Shown: positions 30,792 through 39,867 of the stretch, one piece after another | How positions within the stretch are numbered: the first letter of the stretch is position 1 | Layout of the letters: each line of letters opens with the position of its first letter | Origin: Brenneria alni | GTDB lineage: Bacteria > Pseudomonadota > Gammaproteobacteria > Enterobacterales > Enterobacteriaceae | DNA: 64,000 nt | Direction: 5' to 3' | Assembly: GCF_003666245.1 (NCBI RefSeq) | Contig: NZ_MJLZ01000014.1 | Location: forward strand, 1-64,000 | The notes under the pieces: model-generated | Seen by the model: the letters and a program-made list of their open reading frames with translations, nothing else | The model's database searches: none | What the model was told of the DNA's origin: nothing | Made by a program: the position numbers and the translations under genes

Positions 30792-31994
30792 ATGTCGAGT
30801 AAGTTAGTACTGGTTCTTAACTGTGGTAGTTCATCCCTGAAGTTCGCCATCATCGATGCTGTTAACGGGGAAGAATACCTGTCTGGTCTGGCCGAGTGTT
30901 TCAACCTTCCTGAAGCCCGTATCAAATGGAAAATGGACGGTGGTAAACAGGAAGCCGCACTGGGTGCTGGCGCAGCTCATAGTGAGGCGTTGAACTTCAT
31001 CGTTAATACCATTCTTTCCCAAAAACCAGAGCTGTCTGCCCAACTGGTTGCTATTGGTCATCGTATTGTTCACGGCGGCGAGAAATTCACTCAGTCAGCT
31101 ATTATCAATGACGATGTCCTTCAGGGTATCAAAGATTCCATCCCTTTTGCACCTCTACATAATCCGGCCCACCTGATCGGCATTGCCGAGGCATTGAAAT
31201 CATTCCCGAAACTGGCTGATAAAAATGTGGCTGTATTTGATACCGCCTTCCATCAGACCATGCCGGAAGAATCCTATCTTTATGCTCTGCCGTACAAATT
31301 GTATAAAGATCACCATATCCGCCGTTATGGCGCACACGGCACCAGCCACTACTATGTAACCCAGCAGGCTGCCAAAGCGCTGAACAAGCCGGTAGATGAA
31401 GTAAACGTTATTACCTGCCACTTGGGCAACGGCGGTTCCGTTACCGCAGTGCGCAACGGCAAGTGTGTTGATACCTCTATGGGTCTGACTCCGCTGGAAG
31501 GTCTGGTGATGGGGACTCGCAGTGGCGATATCGATCCCGCTATCGTATTCCACCTGCATGACTCACTGGGCATGAGCGTAGAGCAAATCAACACACTGCT
31601 GACTAAAGAATCCGGCCTGTTAGGTCTGACTGAAGTCACCAGCGACTGCCGCTATGTTGAAGATAATTATACGACCAAAGAAGATGCTAAACGGGCAATG
31701 GACGTATATTGCCACCGTCTGGCTAAATACATCGGTTCGTATAGTTCGCTGATGGAAGGCCGTCTCGATGCCGTTATTTTTACCGGTGGTATCGGTGAAA
31801 ATGCGGCAATGGTTCGTGAACTAACGCTGAACAAACTGGGTCTGTTGGGCTTTGAAGTTGATCATGAGCGTAATCTGGCCGCTCGCTTTGGTAACGGCGG
31901 TAACATTGCTAAAGATGGCAGCCGCCCGGCGCTGGTCATTCCAACCAATGAAGAATTGGTGATCGCTCAAGATGCCCTCCGTCTGACAGCATAA
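30792..31994 (+). CDS. ackA: Acetate kinase
   Basis: Acetate kinase of 400 aa, the E. coli length, converting acetyl phosphate and ADP to acetate and ATP. The ASKHA-fold motifs are clear: the phosphate loop [13 protein letters not shown] at the N-terminus, [22 protein letters not shown] and the FTGGIGENA adenosine motif. With pta it forms the main acetate overflow and acetyl-phosphate pathway. pta follows after 76 bases that contain a strong terminator-like hairpin. Confidence 0.98.
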   Translation: MSSKLVLVLNCGSSSLKFAIIDAVNGEEYLSGLAECFNLPEARIKWKMDGGKQEAALGAGAAHSEALNFIVNTILSQKPELSAQLVAIGHRIVHGGEKFTQSAIINDDVLQGIKDSIPFAPLHNPAHLIGIAEALKSFPKLADKNVAVFDTAFHQTMPEESYLYALPYKLYKDHHIRRYGAHGTSHYYVTQQAAKALNKPVDEVNVITCHLGNGGSVTAVRNGKCVDTSMGLTPLEGLVMGTRSGDIDPAIVFHLHDSLGMSVEQINTLLTKESGLLGLTEVTSDCRYVEDNYTTKEDAKRAMDVYCHRLAKYIGSYSSLMEGRLDAVIFTGGIGENAAMVRELTLNKLGLLGFEVDHERNLAARFGNGGNIAKDGSRPALVIPTNEELVIAQDALRLTA

Positions 31995-32005
31995 AAATGA
32001 AACCC

Positions 32006-32038
32006 AACTCCGTCAGCTCAGGCTGACGGAGTTGTTTT
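32006..32038 (+). terminator. Terminator-like hairpin between ackA and pta
   Basis: A 12-bp perfect stem (AACTCCGTCAGC 32006-32017, GCTGACGGAGTT 32022-32033) with a 4-base loop is followed by GTTTTTG. It sits between two genes of one pathway, so it may act as a partial terminator that lowers pta relative to ackA. Confidence 0.85.
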
Positions 32039-32070
32039 TGACTAACGAGCAACCGTAAAGAGGTTCAGCC

Positions 32071-34209
32071 GTGTCCCGTATAATTATGTTGATCCCAACT
32101 GGCACCAGCGTCGGCTTGACTAGCGTCAGCCTGGGTGTCATTCGTTCCATGGAACAAAAAGGCGTGCGCCTGAGCGTGTTCAAACCTATCGCCCAGCCCC
32201 GCTCTGGCGACAACACGCCAGACCAGACCACTACCATCATCCGTGCCAACTCATCCATCAATGCTGCTGAACCGCTTGAAATGAGCCATGTGGAAGCCTT
32301 GCTGAGTTCTAATCAGCAAGACGTGCTGATGGAAGAAATTATCGCCCGCTACCACGAAAATACCAAAGATGCAGAAGTGGTTCTGGTTGAAGGTTTGGTT
32401 CCAACCCGCAAACATCAGTTCGCTAATGCGCTGAACTATGAAATTGCCAAAACTCTGAATGCCGAAATCGTTTTCGTGATAGCGCTGGGCAACGACTCTC
32501 CGGCGCAGTTGAAAGAGCGTATCGAACTGGCGCGCTCCAGCTTCGGCGGCAGCCAGAATAAAAACATCACCGGTGTGATCATCAACAAGCTAAACGCGCC
32601 GGTAGATGATCAAGGCCGTACCCGCCCTGATCTGTCTGAAATTTTTGATGACTCATCCAAAGCCAGCGTGGCGAATATCGATCCTAAACAACTGTTTGCC
32701 AATAGCCCGTTGCCGGTGCTGGGCAGTATTCCGTGGAGCTTCGATCTGATCGCCACCCGCGCAATTGATATGGCGAAACATTTGAATGCTCGCATCATCA
32801 ACGAGGGTGACATCCAGACGCGTCGTGTTAAATCCGTCACTTTCTGCGCACGCAGCATTCCTCATATGCTGGAGCATTTCCGTCCAGGTTCTCTGCTGGT
32901 CACCTCTGCCGACCGCCCGGATGTACTGCTGGCCGCCTGCCTGGCAGCCATGAACGGCGTTGAAATTGGCGCCCTGCTGCTGACCGGCGGCTATGAAATG
33001 GACCCCAGCATCAGCAAGTTGTGTGAACGTGCTTTCCAGACTGGCTTGCCCGTCTTCATGGTTAAAACCAACACCTGGCAGACCTCTCTCAGCCTGCAAA
33101 GTTTCAACCTTGAGGTGCCGGCGGATGATCACCAGCGTGTGGAGAAAGTACAGGAATACGTGGCAAGCCATATCGATCCCCAGTGGATTGACTCACTGAG
33201 CGCTGAATCTGAACGTTCACGCCGCCTGTCCCCACCTGCGTTCCGTTATCAGTTAACCGAACTGGCGCGTCAAGCGGGCAAACGTATTGTTCTGCCGGAA
33301 GGTGATGAGCCACGTACGGTCAAAGCCGCGTCTATCTGTGCTGAACGCGGTATTGCTCACTGCGTGCTGCTGGGCGACCCGGAAGAGATCCAGCGTGTTG
33401 CCGCCGCCCAGGGCGTGGAGTTGGGTAAAGGTATTGAGATCGTTGATCCGGTAGCGGTGCGTGAGCGTTATGTTCCGCGCCTGGTTGAACTGCGTAAGAG
33501 CAAAGGCATGACCGAAGTGGTTGCCCGCGAACAACTGGAAGACAACGTTGTTCTGGGTACGCTGATGCTGGAACAAGGTGAAGTTGACGGTCTGGTTTCT
33601 GGCGCGGTACATACCACGGCAAACACCATCCGCCCACCGTTGCAGTTGATTAAAACCGCGCCGGGAAGCTCGCTGGTATCTTCCGTCTTCTTTATGCTGC
33701 TGCCTGAACAGGTTCTGGTTTATGGTGACTGTGCCATCAATCCGGACCCAACGGCAGAGCAACTGGCTGAAATTGCTATTCAATCCGCAGACTCCGCCAC
33801 CGCTTTCGGTATTGACCCGCGTGTTGCGATGATCTCCTACTCCACCGGGAACTCTGGCGCCGGTAGTGATGTGGAAAAAGTGCGGGAAGCGACTCGTCTG
33901 GCACAGGAAAAACGCCCTGATCTGGTCATCGATGGTCCGCTGCAATATGACGCCGCCATCATGGCTGACGTGGCGCTATCCAAAGCGCCGAACTCGCCGG
34001 TTGCAGGTAAAGCAACTGTATTCATCTTCCCTGACCTGAACACCGGTAACACTACTTATAAAGCGGTACAACGTTCAGCAAACCTGATTTCCATCGGGCC
34101 AATGTTGCAGGGGATGCGCAAGCCCGTCAACGATCTGTCACGCGGCGCATTGGTAGACGACATCGTTTACACTGTTGCGCTGACGGCGATTCAGGCAACC
34201 CAGCTTTAA
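32071..34209 (+). CDS. pta: Phosphate acetyltransferase
   Basis: Long-form phosphotransacetylase of 712 aa (E. coli 714), interconverting acetyl-CoA and acetyl phosphate. The N-terminal part (about 1-230) is the BioD-like P-loop NTPase domain, the middle (about 240-350) the DRTGG domain, and the C-terminal 330 residues (from about [19 protein letters not shown]) the catalytic domain. AAAGAGG precedes the start, a GTG at 32071 (reads [11 protein letters not shown], the E. coli start). It follows ackA by 76 bases and ends at a terminator. Confidence 0.97.
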   Translation: MSRIIMLIPTGTSVGLTSVSLGVIRSMEQKGVRLSVFKPIAQPRSGDNTPDQTTTIIRANSSINAAEPLEMSHVEALLSSNQQDVLMEEIIARYHENTKDAEVVLVEGLVPTRKHQFANALNYEIAKTLNAEIVFVIALGNDSPAQLKERIELARSSFGGSQNKNITGVIINKLNAPVDDQGRTRPDLSEIFDDSSKASVANIDPKQLFANSPLPVLGSIPWSFDLIATRAIDMAKHLNARIINEGDIQTRRVKSVTFCARSIPHMLEHFRPGSLLVTSADRPDVLLAACLAAMNGVEIGALLLTGGYEMDPSISKLCERAFQTGLPVFMVKTNTWQTSLSLQSFNLEVPADDHQRVEKVQEYVASHIDPQWIDSLSAESERSRRLSPPAFRYQLTELARQAGKRIVLPEGDEPRTVKAASICAERGIAHCVLLGDPEEIQRVAAAQGVELGKGIEIVDPVAVRERYVPRLVELRKSKGMTEVVAREQLEDNVVLGTLMLEQGEVDGLVSGAVHTTANTIRPPLQLIKTAPGSSLVSSVFFMLLPEQVLVYGDCAINPDPTAEQLAEIAIQSADSATAFGIDPRVAMISYSTGNSGAGSDVEKVREATRLAQEKRPDLVIDGPLQYDAAIMADVALSKAPNSPVAGKATVFIFPDLNTGNTTYKAVQRSANLISIGPMLQGMRKPVNDLSRGALVDDIVYTVALTAIQATQL

Positions 34210-34231
34210 TTCTGCTGCCTGATAGACGCCA

Positions 34232-34259
34232 AAACGCTAACCCCCCGGTTGGCGTTTTT
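34232..34259 (+). terminator. Rho-independent terminator of pta
   Basis: AACGCTAACC (34233-34242) pairs with GGTTGGCGTT (34247-34256) with one T-G pair and a CCCC loop, followed by TTTTT. It lies 23 bases past the pta stop and faces the end of the LacI-type gene. Confidence 0.8.
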
Positions 34260-34287
34260 GCTGATGTAATCGAACTTACGCAATGCA

Positions 34288-35334
34288 TCAACTACTGCTC
34301 CCCGGATCAAACCGGTAACTGAACAGGCGGCTGACGGGTTCACCCATTCCGTCATTAAGCATAGAGGTGAGTAGCTTACCCGTCTCCCTGCCCATTTTTT
34401 CATAATCCACCCGCACAGAGGTCAATACCGGGTAGGTTTGATCACAATTCTCACTGCCGTCCAGACAGGCTATTGCCAGATTCCCCGGCACCTTAATCAA
34501 CCGGCGCTGACACTCAAATAACAATCCAAGCGCAATGTCTTCGTGGCTGCATACCACCGCATCCAGCTCCGGTTGCCTGAGCAGCAATTCTGTCAAGGCA
34601 TAGCGCCCAAACTGCATACTGGATGCGCCAGGTGTCGCCACCACCAGATCGGCATTCTGATAGCCTTGCAACATGGCTTTATGCCAGCCGTTCAAATGCT
34701 GTCGTTGCAGCCGGTTATCCATATGCGCGCAGACGTAACCGATATTCTTATAACCCTGCGCCAGTAAATACCGGGTTAACTCCCCGGCAGCGGCGGCAAA
34801 ATCAACGTTGAGAGTCAGACTGGCATTCAGGTTACCAGATCCGGCAATATTGAAGGTCGGCACTGACGCCCGCTCAATAGACTGCCGGGTGTTATCGGCA
34901 AGCTGCGATCCAAATACCACCAGGGCATCGGGATTATTCTGCAATAGCGTCACCAAAATACCGGCTTCGAGCTGCTGGCTATAATCATGGCAACCCAGCA
35001 ACAGTTGGTAATTGTTGCGGTTAAGCACCTCTTGTAACGATTGCATAAATTTCGAACTGGCCTGATCGGCCAGAGAAGGGATCAGTACCGCAACGGTATT
35101 ACTATATCCTGAGGCCAGCGCCCCCGCCGCACGATTGGGAATGTATCCCAGAAATTCCACCGCCTGGTCTATTTTCTCACGCAGCTTATCCGACACCTGC
35201 TCCGGCGTTCTCAACGCACGCGAGACAGTCATCATACCAACGCCGGCATAATTCGCGACATCCTGAAGAGTAATCCGCCCGGTTGTACGGCGCTTGCGCA
35301 ATTTTTCTATTCTGGTATTCCCTGTTTCCGACAT
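34288..35334 (-). CDS. LacI-family transcription regulator of the adjacent PTS
   Basis: LacI-type repressor of 348 aa, closest by eye to the GntR/IdnR branch. The N-terminal helix-turn-helix is at residues 21-41 (ITLQDVANYAGVGMMTVSRAL), the DNA-contact hinge PNRAAGALASG at about 66-76, and the rest is a periplasmic-binding-protein-like effector domain. A 20-residue basic N-terminal tail precedes the HTH. GCGAGG precedes the ATG. It is divergent from a three-gene PTS, with three palindromic operators between them, so it most likely represses both itself and the PTS. The ligand is unknown; no catabolic gene is next to it. Confidence 0.9.
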   Translation of the reverse strand: MSETGNTRIEKLRKRRTTGRITLQDVANYAGVGMMTVSRALRTPEQVSDKLREKIDQAVEFLGYIPNRAAGALASGYSNTVAVLIPSLADQASSKFMQSLQEVLNRNNYQLLLGCHDYSQQLEAGILVTLLQNNPDALVVFGSQLADNTRQSIERASVPTFNIAGSGNLNASLTLNVDFAAAAGELTRYLLAQGYKNIGYVCAHMDNRLQRQHLNGWHKAMLQGYQNADLVVATPGASSMQFGRYALTELLLRQPELDAVVCSHEDIALGLLFECQRRLIKVPGNLAIACLDGSENCDQTYPVLTSVRVDYEKMGRETGKLLTSMLNDGMGEPVSRLFSYRFDPGSSS

Positions 35335-35425
35335 AATGCCTCGCCATACCGCCAGTCATCGATTGACATACCTCTCCATTGTAACCGCCTTCAGTACGTA
35401 TCCTCAAACGCCATCACTTAATTAA

Positions 35426-35473
35426 TGATAGCGCTATCACACTATCTGGTAGCGCTACCAGATAGCGCTACCA
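35426..35473. promoter_or_regulatory. Three LacI-type operators in tandem
   Basis: Three 14-mers with the centre TAGC-GCTA: TGATAGCGCTATCA (35426-35439, perfect), TGGTAGCGCTACCA (35447-35460, perfect) and AGATAGCGCTACCA (35460-35473, imperfect). The middle site is the core of a perfect 24-bp palindrome (35442-35465, half site CTATCTGGTAGC). Centre spacings are 21 and 13 bp. The central CG-type symmetry fits LacI-family operators. They lie about 90 bases from the regulator start and 78 from the EIIA start. Confidence 0.85.
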
Positions 35474-35550
35474 AATGGGATTTGGCTCACATTAATCGTT
35501 GACTAAAGCCACTACGCTTTACAGCGTGACGTAACAAGAGAGAAAAATAT

Positions 35551-35994
35551 ATGTTAAAAGATCTGTTAACGGCGGAGGTTATCCAACGAGTAGACGGTGC
35601 CGATAACTGGCGGAGCGCCCTTGCCGTTTCCTGCCAACCTTTGATTGACAACCACGCTATCGAACCGCGCTATCTGGAAGCCATTTACCATTTACATCAG
35701 GCTATTGGTCCGTATTACGTCATTGGTCCTGGCATCGCCATGCCGCACGCACGCCCGGAAGACGGTGTGAATCGTCTGGCATTAAGTCTGACGGTGATCA
35801 GCGATGGAGTTGATTTTGATGCGGGCGAAAACGATCCGGTTAAGTTGCTGATTGTTTTAGCCGCAACGGACAGTAACAGCCATATCGATACGATTTCACA
35901 ACTGGCGGCGTTATTTGACAACAGTGATGATACCGCCGCCATCATTCAAGCCAACACCACGCAAGATATTCTTTCGATTATTGCGCGCTATTAA
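35551..35994 (+). CDS. PTS EIIA component, ascorbate/mannitol type
   Basis: Cytoplasmic EIIA protein of 147 aa of the mannitol-fructose-ascorbate class (PTS_EIIA_2). The phosphorylated histidine is His66 in IAMPHARPEDGV. It receives phosphate from HPr and passes it to the EIIB encoded 24 bases downstream. The first gene of the operon; AGAGAG precedes the ATG. Together with EIIB and EIIC it looks like a complete UlaABC-type permease, but the substrate is not known. Confidence 0.88.
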   Translation: MLKDLLTAEVIQRVDGADNWRSALAVSCQPLIDNHAIEPRYLEAIYHLHQAIGPYYVIGPGIAMPHARPEDGVNRLALSLTVISDGVDFDAGENDPVKLLIVLAATDSNSHIDTISQLAALFDNSDDTAAIIQANTTQDILSIIARY

Positions 35995-36018
35995 TCACCG
36001 GTTACGGAGTATACAAAA

Positions 36019-36306
36019 ATGAAAATCACCGTCGTGTGCGGTAACGGTTTAGGCACCAGCCTGATGATGGAAATGAGCATTAAGACCATCATCCGGGATC
36101 TGGGCGTCAGTGCCGAAGTTGATCATGTCGATTTGGGATCGGTCAAAGGTATGCAAAGCGATATTTACGTCGGCACCAGAGACATCGCAGAGCAACTGGT
36201 TGCACTGTCCGTTAACGGAAAAATCGTCTCTCTCGATAACATGATCGACAAAAACGCCATGAAAGAACGTTTGTCCGTTGCGCTTACCGAACTGGGCGCC
36301 CTGTAA
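36019..36306 (+). CDS. PTS EIIB component, ascorbate type
   Basis: Small cytoplasmic EIIB of 95 aa, of the lactose/ascorbate-type Rossmann-like fold. The phosphorylated cysteine is Cys7 in the N-terminal VVCGNGLGTSLM loop. It transfers phosphate from the EIIA to the incoming sugar in EIIC. GGAG lies about 10 bases before the ATG; EIIC starts 13 bases after its stop. Confidence 0.88.
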   Translation: MKITVVCGNGLGTSLMMEMSIKTIIRDLGVSAEVDHVDLGSVKGMQSDIYVGTRDIAEQLVALSVNGKIVSLDNMIDKNAMKERLSVALTELGAL

Positions 36307-36319
36307 ACCGGAGGTCAAT

Positions 36320-37576
36320 ATGGATTTCTTTCATTTTTTGATGAGTGACGTACTGTCTGAGCCGTCGATCCTGGTCGGCCTGATCGCGTTGATTGGTCTT
36401 ATCGCCCAGAAAAAGCCGGTGACCGAATGCATTAAAGGTACGGTCAAAACCGTTATGGGTTTTGTCATTCTCGGCGCGGGCGCGAGTCTGGTGGTTGCCT
36501 CGCTGGGCGATTTTGCCAACGTCTTTCAGCACGCATTCGGTATTCAGGGCGTCGTACCGAACAATGAGGCCATTGTCTCGGTTGCCCAGAAAAGTTTTGG
36601 GAAAGAGATGGCAATGATCATGTTCTTTGCCATGGTGATCAATATCTTGATCGCCCGCTTCACACCGTGGAAATTCATCTTTCTGACCGGTCACCATACG
36701 CTGTTTATGTCTATGATGGTGGCGGTTATTCTGGCCACAGCCGGTATTTCCGGCGTGACGCTGATTGCCGTCGGCTCGGTGGTGGTGGGTGCAGCGATGG
36801 TGTTTTTCCCGGCAATTGCCCATCCGTACATGAAAAAAGTCACCGGCTCCGATGAGGTGGCCATCGGTCATTTTTCAACACTGTCATATGTACTATCCGG
36901 TTTTATCGGCAGCAAGTTTGGCAACAAAGAACACTCTACTGAAGATATGAACGTGCCGAAAAGTCTGCTGTTCCTGCGGGATACGCCGGTAGCAATTGCG
37001 TTCACCATGAGCATTATCTTCATTGTTACCTGCCTGTTTGCCGGGCCGGCATTCGTCAAGAGCATGAGCGGAGGCAAGAACTGGCTGATGTTCTCGCTTA
37101 TCCAGTCAATTACCTTTGCAGCAGGGGTCTACATTATTTTACAGGGGGTACGGATGGTGATTGCTGAAATCGTACCGGCCTTTAAAGGCATCTCTGACAG
37201 GCTGGTGCCTAATGCCAAACCGGCTCTTGACTGCCCGGTGGTCTTCCCTTACGCCCCAAACGCGGTATTGGTCGGTTTCCTCAGTAGCTTTGCCGCCGGT
37301 ATTCTCGGCATGTTCGCGCTGTATCTGCTCAATATGACCGTGATTATTCCCGGCGTCGTTCCGCATTTCTTCGTCGGCGCGGCTGCCGGGGTATTTGGTA
37401 ATGCAACCGGTGGGCGTCGCGGGGCGATCCTGGGGGCTTTTGCGCAGGGCTTGCTGATAACTTTTCTGCCAGTATTTCTGCTGCCGGTGCTGGGTGAAAT
37501 CGGTTTCGCCAACACCACGTTCAGCGATGCGGATTTCGGCGCGTTGGGGATCTTGTTAGGTATCATTGTGCGTTAA
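36320..37576 (+). CDS. PTS EIIC component, SgaT/UlaA family
   Basis: Membrane permease of 418 aa with about ten to twelve helices, of the SgaT/UlaA (ascorbate) family; E. coli UlaA is longer (465). Family blocks seen are the N-terminal KGTVKTVMGFVILGAG, LTGHHTLFMSMM, and QGVRMVIAEIVPAFKGIS followed by ALDCPVVFPYAPNAV and IPGVVPHFFVGAAAGVFGN. The ATG at 36320 has GGAGG 5 bases upstream; an upstream in-frame start at 36278 would overlap EIIB and is rejected. No phosphatase, lyase or epimerase of ascorbate catabolism follows, so the substrate could be another acidic or polyol sugar. Two terminators follow. Confidence 0.88.
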   Translation: MDFFHFLMSDVLSEPSILVGLIALIGLIAQKKPVTECIKGTVKTVMGFVILGAGASLVVASLGDFANVFQHAFGIQGVVPNNEAIVSVAQKSFGKEMAMIMFFAMVINILIARFTPWKFIFLTGHHTLFMSMMVAVILATAGISGVTLIAVGSVVVGAAMVFFPAIAHPYMKKVTGSDEVAIGHFSTLSYVLSGFIGSKFGNKEHSTEDMNVPKSLLFLRDTPVAIAFTMSIIFIVTCLFAGPAFVKSMSGGKNWLMFSLIQSITFAAGVYIILQGVRMVIAEIVPAFKGISDRLVPNAKPALDCPVVFPYAPNAVLVGFLSSFAAGILGMFALYLLNMTVIIPGVVPHFFVGAAAGVFGNATGGRRGAILGAFAQGLLITFLPVFLLPVLGEIGFANTTFSDADFGALGILLGIIVR

Positions 37577-37580
37577 CTAC

Positions 37581-37609
37581 ACGAGCTGACGGAGGTCAGC
37601 TCGTTTTTT
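37581..37609 (+). terminator. First terminator of the PTS operon
   Basis: ACGAGCTGAC (37581-37590) and GTCAGCTCGT (37595-37604) form a perfect 10-bp stem with loop GGAG, followed by TTTTTT. Confidence 0.9.
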
Positions 37610-37617
37610 ACGTCAAC

Positions 37618-37642
37618 AGCCAGCCTGCCGGTTGGCTTTTTT
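37618..37642 (+). terminator. Second tandem terminator after the PTS operon
   Basis: AGCCAGCC (37618-37625) pairs with GGTTGGCT (37630-37637) with one G-T pair and loop TGCC, followed by a run of T to 37642. It ends only 7 bases before the yfcD stop, so it may also block transcripts entering the convergent gene. Confidence 0.85.
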
Positions 37643-37648
37643 AGAAGC

Positions 37649-38257
37649 TCACTTCTCCAGTTCGATCAAGCCGCCGTCTTCAGCATTGTGGCGGCTATCA
37701 CGGTCGACGTCGCTTTCACGCGCAAGCGGTTTGCCATAGTTTTGATCGTTATAGCGTGTTAACCACAGCGACAATGCTTTAAGCGAGTCAGGCGTAAACT
37801 CGTCACAGCGAGCCGTAATCTCTTCTGGCGTCAGCCAGCTTACCTCATCAATTTCTGATTCCTGGAGTGCAAACGGCCCATGAGAAACACAACTGAACAG
37901 CGCCCCCCACACCCGGCAGTTTTCCCCTTCGTAGTAAAACAAACCATGTTCAGCAAACGGCACTCCGGCAATACCTAGCTCTTCCTCCGCTTCGCGGCGG
38001 GCAGACTCAAGCATATTCTCTCCACTTTGCACCACGCCACCGGCTGTCGCATCCAGCCATCCCGGATAGAAGTCTTTGCTTTCAGTCCGGCGCTGAATCA
38101 GGATTTTGCCCATGCCGTCATGCACCACAATATAAGTAGCCCGATGGCGCAGACACTGAGCACGCATCTGCTGACGACTTGATTGGGCAATCACCTCATT
38201 GTTTTCATCGACGATATCCACCCACTCTGTGCCTGCTGACTGACTTTGTTCCGCCAT
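37649..38257 (-). CDS. yfcD: Nudix hydrolase YfcD
   Basis: Nudix-family hydrolase of 202 aa (E. coli YfcD 180). The Nudix box is complete within [20 protein letters not shown] and the following ELGI, and the upstream [17 protein letters not shown] and [20 protein letters not shown] segments resemble isopentenyl-diphosphate isomerase-type members. The substrate is unproven. The extra length is a hydrophilic C-terminal tail. AAAGGG lies 9 bases before the ATG at 38257. It converges on the PTS operon. Confidence 0.93.
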   Translation of the reverse strand: MAEQSQSAGTEWVDIVDENNEVIAQSSRQQMRAQCLRHRATYIVVHDGMGKILIQRRTESKDFYPGWLDATAGGVVQSGENMLESARREAEEELGIAGVPFAEHGLFYYEGENCRVWGALFSCVSHGPFALQESEIDEVSWLTPEEITARCDEFTPDSLKALSLWLTRYNDQNYGKPLARESDVDRDSRHNAEDGGLIELEK

Positions 38258-38332
38258 CCTCTGAAACCCTTTAGTATTGACGCATCACTGTGCACGTCTG
38301 TTTTAAATGACCGATTTTGACTACTACGCACC

Positions 38333-38395
38333 CAATAGACTTCAAGATGAGGGAAGACAACGCCTGCAACTCGAATTATTTAGGATATACGCTAA
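38333..38395. repeat. Degenerate short element with terminal inverted repeats, copy 1
   Basis: The sequence from ATAGACTTCAAGAT (38335-38348) to CTGCAACTCGAATTATTTAG (38364-38383) has ends that are imperfect inverted repeats of each other. The left end matches 13 of 14 bases of copy 2 near 44307. From memory, longer elements with these ends (ATAGATTTCAAGATGCAGG to CTGCAACTTGAAGTAT) are frequent between genes of soft-rot and related enterobacteria; this one appears internally deleted. Confidence 0.5.
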
Positions 38396-38396
38396 A

Positions 38397-38948
38397 TTAG
38401 TGCTGAATGGTCACCTGTGCAATAGGCTCCCCGCCTGGCAGCGGCAGAACCTGCAAAGTTCCTTGCTCCAGCATCCCGTAACTTGCGGGATAGCCGCCTT
38501 TGGGCAGACTCACCGAACCAGGATTAAAGTAGTACAGGTTTCCCCGTTTTTCCGCTACCGGAATATGTGTATGACCATAAACCAGCACATCATCAACATT
38601 TAGTGGTGGAAGATTGCCCGGATGATAGAGATGACCGTGCGTAAGGAAAAGGCGATTTTGCGGCAATAGCACATGTTGCCAAGGTGCCGTCACCGGAAAC
38701 TCAAGCAGCATCTGATCCACTTCACTGTCGCAGTTTCCCCGTACCGCAATGATGCGCGGCGCATAGGCATTCAGCCGGGCGGCAACATCCGCAGGCTGGT
38801 AGCGTTCAGGTAACGGATTCCGCGGCCCGTGGTTAAGGAAATCCCCCAGGAGAATCAACCAGTCGGCACCGCTTTGCTCAAAAATATCCAGTACCCGATT
38901 TGTCGCGGTTAAAGATCCATGTATATCTGATGCAAACATCAATTTCAT
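38397..38948 (-). CDS. yfcE: Phosphodiesterase YfcE
   Basis: Metallophosphoesterase of 183 aa (E. coli YfcE 184), with phosphodiesterase activity on artificial substrates in E. coli. The five metal-binding motifs are complete: SDIHGS, GDFLNHGPRN, GNCDSE, LTHGH and YGHTHIP. The stop at 38397 lies directly beside the degenerate repeat at 38333-38395. Physiological substrate unknown. Confidence 0.95.
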   Translation of the reverse strand: MKLMFASDIHGSLTATNRVLDIFEQSGADWLILLGDFLNHGPRNPLPERYQPADVAARLNAYAPRIIAVRGNCDSEVDQMLLEFPVTAPWQHVLLPQNRLFLTHGHLYHPGNLPPLNVDDVLVYGHTHIPVAEKRGNLYYFNPGSVSLPKGGYPASYGMLEQGTLQVLPLPGGEPIAQVTIQH

Positions 38949-39072
38949 CGTTTAGCCCCACAGCGCATTTATCAGCAATTCAAGCCTAGTTTAACAAAGT
39001 TGCGGAACCGGTCTTATGATAAATCGCGCCATAGCGCACAGGGAGATCACCTGCAACTATCAGGAAAAACGG

Positions 39073-39867
39073 CTAGCGTGGTAGCAACCAGGAAGACGGC
39101 GGCGTGATTCGCCCGTGCAGTGCGGGATTATCGCTTTCGTCTTTGAGCTGAACTCCCGACACGCGCCGCTGGAAACTCTGTTCCAGCAGCCAGGCCAGCT
39201 TAAAGGCAGCCAGGGGATAATCCAGCCCTTCAGGACGAATATTCGAGATGCAGTTACGTTCCGATTCCAAACGCCGGGTATGAGGCCCCCAGGTCATATA
39301 GACACTCAGGCTATCCGGTGAAGAAAGCCCGGGGCGCTCACCGATCAGGATGGCAACCGCTTTTGCCTGTAAACACTCGCCAATGTCATCTCCCAACGCC
39401 ACCCGCGACTGATGCGCCAGCACGATGGGCGCCAGCGAGAGGCCTAACTGCGAAAGATAAGGCAGCAGTGCGGTGATCAACGGCAAAGCCTGCCGGTGCA
39501 CCGCTTTCGAAGATAAACCATCGCCCACCACCACCAGCAGATCGGCTGGCTTGCCAGACGCCGCCGACAACAACGTGCGGCTTGAATCGGCAAGCCGCCG
39601 CCCTAAATCGGGCCGACAGAGATACTGTTCCCGGCTCTCTGCGGCGCTATACACAGTAAGTGTTTTTAGTCCCTCACGCTCCAGTTGGCGGGCAAGCGTT
39701 TCACTGTCAAACGCCTGATGAACGGCATCACGCGCCTGAGCATGGGCCATACCGAACTTCAACAGTTCACTGGTCGGCAGACTGGCGCCCGTCCGCCCCA
39801 GGGCAATGCGGGCGGCGGTAAACTCGCGCAGCGCTTCCCAGGAATTAGCGTGGATCACCTTACTCAT
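39073..39867 (-). CDS. eutC: Ethanolamine ammonia-lyase small subunit
   Basis: Small subunit of adenosylcobalamin-dependent ethanolamine ammonia-lyase, 264 aa (E. coli EutC 295). It starts directly in the conserved domain (WEALREFTAARIALGRTG); the N-terminal extension of about 40 residues that targets EutC to the microcompartment in E. coli and Salmonella is missing. Conserved segments include LYLCRPDLGRRL-like YLCRPDLGRRLADSS, VVVGDGLSSKAVHRQ, IGERPGLSSPDSLSVYMTW and RNCISNIRPEGL. The ATG overlaps the eutB stop by 4 bases. It ends the eat-eutB-eutC cluster. No eutA reactivase is nearby. Confidence 0.93.
   Translation of the reverse strand: MSKVIHANSWEALREFTAARIALGRTGASLPTSELLKFGMAHAQARDAVHQAFDSETLARQLEREGLKTLTVYSAAESREQYLCRPDLGRRLADSSRTLLSAASGKPADLLVVVGDGLSSKAVHRQALPLITALLPYLSQLGLSLAPIVLAHQSRVALGDDIGECLQAKAVAILIGERPGLSSPDSLSVYMTWGPHTRRLESERNCISNIRPEGLDYPLAAFKLAWLLEQSFQRRVSGVQLKDESDNPALHGRITPPSSWLLPR

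Noticed and set aside
33253-33945. 230-codon open frame on the minus strand inside pta
   Set aside because: Antisense shadow; the plus-strand pta catalytic domain is complete.
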